The notes beneath the pieces were generated by a model. It worked only from the letters and a program-made list of their open reading frames with translations, did no database searches and had not been told where the DNA came from. A program made the translations under genes and the position numbers. Below are positions 56,985 through 64,000 of a stretch of 64,000 bases of DNA, piece after piece. Source of the DNA: Deroplatys truncata (Eukaryota; Arthropoda; Insecta; Mantodea; Mantidae); NCBI GenBank assembly GCA_030765065.1, contig CM060985.1:7812001-7876000 (forward strand), written 5' to 3'. How positions within the stretch are numbered: the first letter of the stretch is position 1; every line of letters begins with the position of its first letter.

Positions 56985-57145
56985 TGTTAGATGAATACCT
57001 TTGTGTGTATGTAAACACTTGTCTGGATTCAAGAAACCTCAAAACACACTTTTCCAGTGAAATATCGGTATCAAATCTTTGGGCCAAATTCACCACTTCC
57101 TCTACCTTAAGTAACTAAGCGGTAGAGAAAATAAAAACAAAGTTT
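56985..57145 (-). repeat. Repeat A terminal fragment, reversed
   Basis: The landmarks tggattcaagaaacctcaaa, ttttccagtgaaatatcggt and atcaaatctttgggccaaat are followed by the self-pairing end cctctaccttaagtaac then gcggtagagaaaataaa. Confidence 0.7.
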
Positions 57146-57149
57146 ATGC

Positions 57150-58050
57150 CATAAGTAAACACTGATTTACATCTACCATGGCCATGACAATCACTAATCT
57201 TCATGTATAAAACCAGCAGATGCTAACAGCATATTTTCTCTTGTGTGTAAAATTGAAAACTGCATGGAATATATTTAGAAAAACCACATTATTTAGAAAA
57301 ACTGTAAACTACAACAGTTTGCTATTAATAGAAAGAATAAATTATGCATGCATAAATATTATTAATGGAAAAATAAATAAAATAAATTAATTAATAAATA
57401 AAGCTAGCTGATAATGAAAGCAAAATTATTTACAGTAGTAAAGGACAAATTTATGAAAATGTTAGTAATCTTATAAAATTATGATAAATGACAGCTGTAT
57501 GTAAATAAAATGTATTCTTTAAATATATTGAATTCTGAGTAACGCATTCAGAAACTCATTTTTGAAATTAATACAAAAATATTGAATGTCCATTATGACA
57601 CCACATGCCATGTTTAAACACAATGAAACAAATTATTTAAATGTTACAATGTAATATTTGTGGAGAGTCAAGGTTTGCATACCTTAGCATTTTGTGAATA
57701 AGTCCTCAACACACGCAGGATTTCAAATTTCAAACACGCGGAATTTGCGCTACGCAGTTTGTTAGCGCATGGAATGGACTTTACCAACAGAGGGGAGTCC
57801 GGCACGGAATTGTGGAACGAAAGATGGCTTGGGAAACAATTTTGAATTAATATAGTGCTCATCCTTGTACTTGATTTCTTATTTAATGTCAGAATTAGCA
57901 TATGTAGATAAATAAGTGTTTCTATTTTATGTGCAAATATGCCCTCCCGCCATTTGCAGGCAAATAAAATTGTTCAGAAACAATGGAAATCAATGTTTTT
58001 TTTTGTTTTTTTTCTTCAATTTTCCATTTATACCCCACCTTTAGCTACAT
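57150..58050. other. Unassigned AT-rich tract
   Basis: One slightly GC-richer patch lies at 57,700-57,840 (cacgcggaatttgcgctacg). No recognised family. Confidence 0.35.
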
Positions 58051-58194
58051 CGGTATTATCGGCGGCCTTTCCATTGGAACTTTTTGCCTAACATTTCTGA
58101 AACGAATCTAAATATTCTGACGCCAAATTTGATACCAAAAATTATTAAAAATCTATTTAAAAGTAAGGGTAAATTGCTCTTACGGGGTCCTCTA

Positions 58195-58780
58195 CAGCGA
58201 TGGAAGTGATATCTTATATGCCTTACAGATGTCACTCTGTGTCGTTCTCTAGCTCTAACGCAATGCTGGCAACATATGCATAACTAATGCCGCCAAAGCC
58301 GGTAAGATACTCAGCATCAAAGCGTAGCCGAGGGATGTTTTTTAGAATGAGAGGTGTGTAGCAGTTGCAGCCCCAAGTGCGAAGCGACGACAGGGCGTAG
58401 CCGAGAGATCTGTGCGTCTAAAACTCGAATGATTCACATTTGCAAAAATTCCTTATTTCGCGGATTTCACTTCTTATTTAGGTTGGCACTTACCATGCAG
58501 CGTCTGTTTTAGCGGGAAGATGGCTACGTTTGTTCTGTTTAAATCGCAATTTTGTTTTATAAAAGTAAAACACCTAAAAGGGTGCAGGTGGGCACCACGT
58601 ATTGGTGAGATCACATCCACTTATTTCCTCACTCTTAAGGTAATTTATTTCATTCCTTCTTGCTTTTTTCGGGTAATGTTGCTCCAGAGGTCGACGTGTC
58701 ATGGCGGACTATGTAAATGCGCAATGTCAGGTACCAACTGCTAAACGGAAAAAACGCTGCCGCGTTAGTAGAACCGGAAA
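58195..58780 (+). promoter_or_regulatory. CpG-richer patch, possible host promoter and first exon
   Basis: CG dinucleotides are frequent here and rare elsewhere in the window outside element coding regions. Within it, ATG at 58,520 follows agcgggaag and opens 40 codons (MATFVLFKSQFCFIKVKHLK then GCRWAPRIGE...). The segment ends in AAG followed by GTAATT at 58,640, an acceptable splice donor in phase 0. I recognise no protein family, and the next exon is not identifiable. Chance is a fair alternative. Confidence 0.25.
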
Positions 58781-59439
58781 CAGTTTGGTATTGTTGCGAA
58801 CTGTTATACGCTGTCGTAATAGAAAAGCACGAAATAGCACAACAAATGCAATAAAACTGAATAATAACCGCAAAGCAGTAAACAATATTGTTATAATTGT
58901 CTAATGCTTGGCTTTTAGTAATGACCATTAGCGCTTGTGCAATACAACTGAATAATTACGGTGCAACAGTAAACAAATGTAATACTACTAAATAATTACG
59001 CGATGCAGTAAACAAATGTAACTGAACTAATTAAGGGCATATTTGCTCTTTCAGGATGTAATTGTTAGCTTTAATAAAAGTTGTTTTACATCGATGTATA
59101 TAAGGAAGACAGATGTAGATGTTCTGTGAGACAAATGTAGAAGAAAAATGAAGTTCTGGAGGATAGACAATGAAGAAATATGAAATTTTGGAAGAAAAGG
59201 AAGTTTGAGGGAGAAGAGAGCTGCGAAGATGTTATGCCGCATGATAATTCTCGGAGAGTGCCACAAGAAAATTCTGAAACACTCCGATTAGGACAGCTGC
59301 TGTACATGGACTCATGCAAGTATGAGTTGAAGAACTTCTGAGAAGTGCCGAACTGCCTCCTAAGCTTGCTAGCTCTTCTGCAAGTTGTTCTATGTCCCAA
59401 TTTTCCATTAGGACACCATCATTATTTAAGATGCGAAGT

Positions 59440-59971
59440 AGCCTCAACAAAAATACAAACAGGAAACCTAAACCTGCAAATAATTGGTCTGTACAGATCG
59501 TCAGGTACTAAAGTATGTGATTTTCTTTGCTCTTTTGAAAACATGCTAAATAAAACAAAAATTGGCATTAACAACAAATTAATATTAATAGGGGATCTAA
59601 ATATAAATACTACGACAAATAATACAGATTATAAACACCTACTTAACTTAATTACAAGTTACAATTTAAAAGACATTATTAACGAGCAAACCAGAATCAC
59701 ACCAACCTCGGCCACATCGATAGATCATATTATAACCAATATTGAAGAGGGTAAATACACAACAGAAATCATAGATTATTGCATTTCGGACCACAGTGCC
59801 CAAATTATTGATATCAGCCATATGCAGGAAGAATTAGATTATACAGAATTTATGAAGTTAAGACAAATGACTACTAACAAACTGAGCCAGCTTCTAGACA
59901 GTTTAAGCAACGAGAGATGGGAGGAATATATACATTGCAGGATAGTAATAAAAATGGGACTGCTTCTTTGA
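59440..59971 (+). pseudogene. LINE endonuclease, N-terminally truncated
   Basis: The open frame carries the back half of the AP-type endonuclease: LNLQIIGLYRSSGTKVCDF, KLILIGDLNINTTTNNTDY (GDxN catalytic block), RITPTSATSIDHIITNI (S-x-D block) and IIDYCISDHSAQIIDI (SDH block with the catalytic histidine). Codons upstream of 59,440 within the same open frame do not belong to the domain. The first catalytic N/E blocks are absent, so no nicking activity is expected. Confidence 0.85.
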
Positions 59972-60083
59972 TACAATAAAACGGCATCTAGATTAACACT
60001 GTCCACTCAAAAACAAAAGGGTTGCAAAATCTCGTAACCATAATCTTAAAATTCCATTTGAAGTAAAAAAGATTAGGGAAAAA

Positions 60084-61923
60084 ATGGACTACCATACCTT
60101 CTATGAATCAACAAACTTAGTTATTTATAGGGAATGTCTAAAAAAGCAGTATGCCCAAGAACTGATTAATCTAAAGAGACAACAATTTAATGAAAAAATA
60201 ATAAAATCAAATAATAAGGCAAATACGATATGGGGAATTGTAAAAGAACATCACGTAAACAATAAGACATTTGAAAACATAACCTTAGAAGAAAACGCGC
60301 AAGTAGTAAAAAATCCTAAAGATGTTTGCCAGATCTTCAATAATTACTTTTTAAAAATGGGAATCGATAAAATCAGTCACATTAGTGATACCACTAAGGG
60401 GACAAATGGACTACTATCTTCCATTTATCTAAAAGGAACCACTAAAACAGAATTAGAAAAAATAATAAACGAACTAAATAATAACATGTCGACAGGATGG
60501 GATGAAATATCCACAAAACACTAAAACATTGTAAATATGCCTTACCAGATGTACTGGAGCACCTGATAAATACATTAATAATTGAGGAATTTTTCCCCGA
60601 TTGTCTAAAAATAAGCATAATTCGGCCAATATTAAAAAAAGGCAATAAAACAAAAGTAGAAAATTATAGGCCAATCTCCTTAACTTCTGTCTTTGCTAAA
60701 GTTATCGAAAAAGTGCTAAATAATAGATTACTGAACTTTCTAAATAAATTTAATATACTAAGTAAATCCCAACATGGTTTCAGAAAAGATCACTCCACAA
60801 CCACTGCTATAGCAGAGCTATATCATACTATAGTCCAAGGGCTTGAAAATGACGAGAAGATCACAGGGATATTCCTTGACTTATCTAAAGCGTTCGACAG
60901 TGTATCGCATGTAATGCTGATGAATAAACTGCAGAAATATGGCATAAGAGGAAAATTTCACACAATATTAAGATCGTACCTTGAAAACAGGAAACAATGT
61001 ACAGTAGTCAGAACCAAGAGTAAACACACAATAGAATCTATCACATCCGATTACGGAAACGTCAAAGCGGGAGTACCTCAAAAATCTGTCCTAGGGCCAA
61101 TATTATTTTTACTTTATATAAATGATCTTCCAATAACTACACACTCCAAAACAGTGACGTATGCAGATGACACCTCATTAATATTTGGACTCAATCAAAC
61201 GAAATGGAGAAAATAATAACTACAGAAACGCAAATTATTTACAATTATCTTACAAACAATAGCCTGAAAGTTAATCTTCAAAAAACAAAAACAGTAATGT
61301 TCCAACACCGCAATAACAGGTATAGTAGTAAAAGTCCTATAAATGTAACGCTAAATGGTGAACCTATCCAGCAATTAGATAAAATAAAATTCTTAGGGGT
61401 AAATATCGATGAAAAACTAAACCTTTAGACACCATATTCACTACATATGTAAGAAGATAAGTGCACATCTCTACTTAATAAGGAACCTAGCAAATTACTT
61501 AAATTCTGAACATCTGAAATTGACCTACTATGGAATAATACATCCACATCTACAATATGCAGTTGACGTTTGGGCCAGTTCTTGTATAACCAACATGAAC
61601 AGATTACTAGTTTTACAGAAGAAATGTTTAAGATGTATATATATAATGTAAATAGAAGAGAATCATGTAGAAATGTCTTTATAGATAACAAAATTCTAAC
61701 GGTAGTATATTTATATGTTTTTAAAGTAGTCATGTTTGTAGTTAGTAAAGACGGAGCAGGTAACTTAAATAAGCACTATCATAACCACGAAACAAGGTCA
61801 CAAAACAATTACCATAGAATAACTGTGAATAACAAGTCAACTGATAAAGATCCCTTAATAATGGGAAAAATACTGTTCAATAAATTACCGATTTCAGTAA
61901 AAAAAAAAAGCGAAACTGTTTAG
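60084..61923 (+). pseudogene. LINE reverse transcriptase and C-terminal region, frameshifted
   Basis: The connector (60,084-60,524) ends [14 protein letters not shown], the usual S.G.D.I..K block before RT. Then come [57 protein letters not shown] and [19 protein letters not shown] (first catalytic D). [20 protein letters not shown] has K where most members have G after [13 protein letters not shown] (catalytic DD) follows. The thumb NLQKTKTVMFQHRNN and DKIKFLGVNIDEKLNL is one frame over (61,204-61,428). The C-terminal NHETRSQNNYHR and GKILFNKLPISVK blocks are in a further frame. A frameshift between FGLNQ and MEKIITTE and stops after NIDEKLNL prevent a full-length product. Confidence 0.85.
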
Positions 61924-62199
61924 AAATGAAGTATCTTTCAGTCAACAGAGGATCTAGGATGACGAAGGATAATAGCAATGTTGGATACTTGATGATATTC
62001 AATCCAGTAGTTATCCAAACACCTTGTTTTATTTTGCCCATGGGGATTGAGTTACTACGTTGAGGGAACAAATTACATAGTTCATATTCAGAACTATTGA
62101 GCAATTTGGATACAAATGTATAATCAATAAAAACGTTGTCTGACTCGATAATTACTAAATTACATTTCTTTTAATTATAAGTTGTGTGGGTGGTTTAAC

Positions 62200-63990
62200 T
62201 CTGGTCTAATACGTCTTAGAATATCGCTGAATTAAGTTTCAGAAGAGAACTTTGTAATACCTTGTGAATTATTATACTGTCATATTCAATTACTGATTTG
62301 ATGAGGTTGTTAAACAGACTAGCCATAGCTTGAGGATGGACTCCCAAGAGGTACTAGAGATGTAACGGGAAAATATGACCTTATTAACAAGATTACTGAA
62401 GTGGGTTTTCTAATTCATTCAGTAATCCATAGTAATAGCCAGAAACTTAACACAATGATTTGCTTGAAGAATTTCCTTTCCTACTTTCACAGAGTTTAGC
62501 TAAAAATCTTGCCCCCCCTTTTTTTTTAAGACAATCCATTTGATATATTGAGGATTGGAGCTAGGCACCATTTCTTCTACTTCAGAAATAGAGGTCTTAA
62601 AACGATTAGGAAAACTCTTCCTTATTTTGTCTTAGGTTTTTAAGATGTATATATTGATAAATAAAGATATCATCTGCACAAAACAAGAAAAGTTTAGATG
62701 CTAAATGTATAAGAAATAATTGAGAAATGTATAAATTATACAAGATTGAGTTAGAGGAAATGTTTGGGGAAATCCTTCTGAAGTTAAACGTTATAAAGAA
62801 TTATGAAATCTTGGTTGGAGCTAAAGATTTATATCCTTTAATAAGGTGTATATAAGAATTATATCCTTAGGTAGGTATAATTTCGGCAGATTTCTGATTA
62901 AAATATATAAGTTAACGGTATCATAAGCATGAGCAACATCCAGACTAAGTCCTTGTAATGCCCTGTTCATGGATAAAGGTTGTAGGATTTCAGAAGTAGG
63001 AATACTTAGACTGTGGGTGGTTCCAAAAGTTAAGTCATAACTATACTGATTTCCTGACCAACCTCCATATCTTTCCTTAAAAATTGAATTATTTGTGCTT
63101 TATTTTTTCTATAGTTTTTCGGAAAACACGAGATTAATGCTATAGGTCTATCATTTTTTTAAATTTTGTTAATTTTCCTTCATTTTTTTCAATTAGAAAT
63201 GTAAAACTGCTGCTATATATCATGAATAATATTGTAATGTAGAATAAAATCAGAACCATGGAGTATTGGAAAGAGATATTCTTTTGGAAAAGCTTGAACA
63301 TTTGATATTTAATGTCATCTGGTATTGGCATGGAGTCATGTCCTTTGATAACTCCATGAAGCTCATCAAGTAAAATTATTAGTTAACTCTATATTTAGCC
63401 TTTTAAGGTTGCATTACATTCTTAATAGTCTGCAATAATCTGAGGAGTTTTGCCAAGAACTAAATCAGGTGAAAGTAAATTAAGAAATTGATTTTGAAAG
63501 CAATGGTTATCTGAAATTGGAGAGAATTGTTGAATTTTTATGACTGAAATGTGTACCGTGTTTTAAATTTGAGATACTATTTTCTTTTCTAAATAATGGA
63601 GTTGCAACATTCCTGCCATCTATAAGTTTTCGACTGTTTAATAATCTTTTTTTTTCTTTTAGCATATTATCTCACTGAAAGAAAAATCTCTGCGGTTTTG
63701 TCTTTCACAAATTATTACAGATTTTCTCCTAGTTTCTATGTGCATCTTAAAATTAATATTCCACCAGATAGGTTTATTTTCTTTTTCCTTTTAATATTTA
63801 CTGTGAGAAAATGAAATATTTGAAGATATTTCATCCAATGCTTTATAGATGAAATGTAATACATCTATACTTGAGATGCGGAAAGATTTATAGTACTTCT
63901 CCAAAAGAAATTTCTTAAAATTTTCCCGATTTATATTTCTTTAAAGACAATTACTTTCCACAATAAAGTTCCCAGTATAATTGATACTAT
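62200..63990 (-). pseudogene. I/R1-like LINE reverse transcriptase remnant
   Basis: Read on the minus strand with several frame changes: ELHGVIKGHDSMPIPDDIKYQMFKLF (63,140-63,370 region) resembles the block before RT that usually reads S.PG.D.I.Y.M.K.L. Then comes LQGLSLDVAHAYDTVNLYIL (about 62,930), the first catalytic D in the A-Y-D-x-V form found in I/R1-like clades, followed by SEGFPQTFPLT-like and LNFSCFVQMISLFIN scraps where the PQG and ADD blocks would be. Upstream, 63,580-63,800 reads like the connector. It is much older than the LINE to its left, on the opposite strand, and inactive. Confidence 0.55.
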
Positions 63991-64000
63991 ATAATGATCA

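Larger units (their letters stand above)
59440..61925 (+). mobile_element. 5'-truncated CR1/Jockey-like LINE, recently dead
   Basis: The element starts abruptly inside the endonuclease (EVASTKIQTGNLNLQIIGLY, 59,440) and continues through connector, reverse transcriptase and C-terminal tail to about 61,925. Only a handful of frameshifts or stops break it (near 59,970-60,080, 60,524, 61,205, 61,428 and 61,640), so it is much better preserved than the 15-17.6-kb copy. The 3' terminus is unclear. Confidence 0.85.

Noticed and set aside
1..64000. Operon, bacterial promoter, ribosome binding site or replication origin features
   Set aside because: Sequence content is animal repeat DNA, so such calls would have no basis.

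Overview
The window reads as AT-rich, repeat-dominated nuclear DNA of an animal, most likely an arthropod and probably an insect with a large genome. This rests on the mobile-element families present (several mariner lineages, a DD41D-type element, Merlin-like, Penelope-like, and LINEs of CR1/Jockey-like and I/R1-like types), on tRNA-derived SINEs with poly(A) tails, and on the lack of any bacterial gene organisation. I recognise no host protein-coding gene. The longest reading frames are translated microsatellite (37.9-40.0 kb), translated minisatellite (32.4-33.2 kb), or LINE reverse transcriptase (40.6-41.9 kb).

Layout. 0-0.5 kb: decayed mariner/Tc1-like transposase. 0.5-7 kb: mostly unassigned AT-rich DNA, with scraps of repeats A and D and of a SINE. 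7.2-8.8 kb: SINE scrap and a Penelope-like remnant forming a large inverted repeat. 9.2-10 kb: dispersed repeat A. 11-12.6 kb: LTR-like tract and repeat E. 12.7-15 kb: broken copy of a multicopy transposon-associated gene, a mariner, and an internally inverted copy of repeat A. 15-17.6 kb: dead LINE with an esterase-like segment, endonuclease and reverse transcriptase. 17.6-20.7 kb: repeats F and E, a complete-ended but dead DD41D mariner, then the 5' end of another mariner. 23-28.2 kb: elements bounded by terminal inverted repeats (one with a paralogous empty site) and a Merlin-like remnant. 29-30.6 kb: LINE 3' half. 31.6-33.8 kb: 117-bp minisatellite carrying SINE insertions. 33.8-37.7 kb: repeat A copies and a LINE scrap. 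37.8-47 kb: a nested composite (below). 49-57 kb: RNase H remnant, fold-back copies of repeat A, a hAT-like non-autonomous element with a SINE inside, further SINEs. 58 kb: CpG-richer patch with a possible short exon. 59.4-62 kb: 5'-truncated LINE. 62.2-64 kb: I/R1-like LINE remnant on the opposite strand.

The most notable structure is at 37,776-46,955. One mariner copy has its two terminal inverted repeats 9.2 kb apart, each flanked by TA. Between them the transposase 3' end has been amplified into about 46 tandem copies of a 77-bp unit. The unit still encodes the transposase C-terminus (LPEVWRRVTHV, stop, GD), and its edges coincide with a 5-bp AATCT microhomology in the parent gene. A 5'-truncated LINE then appears to have landed in one monomer, and what looks like its 3' tail has become an uninterrupted (ATGT) run of about 511 copies. 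This is a satellite whose transposon parent can still be read on both sides.

No working gene system, CRISPR array or operon was found. The biology here is transposon decay, nesting, fold-back rearrangement and tandem-repeat birth.
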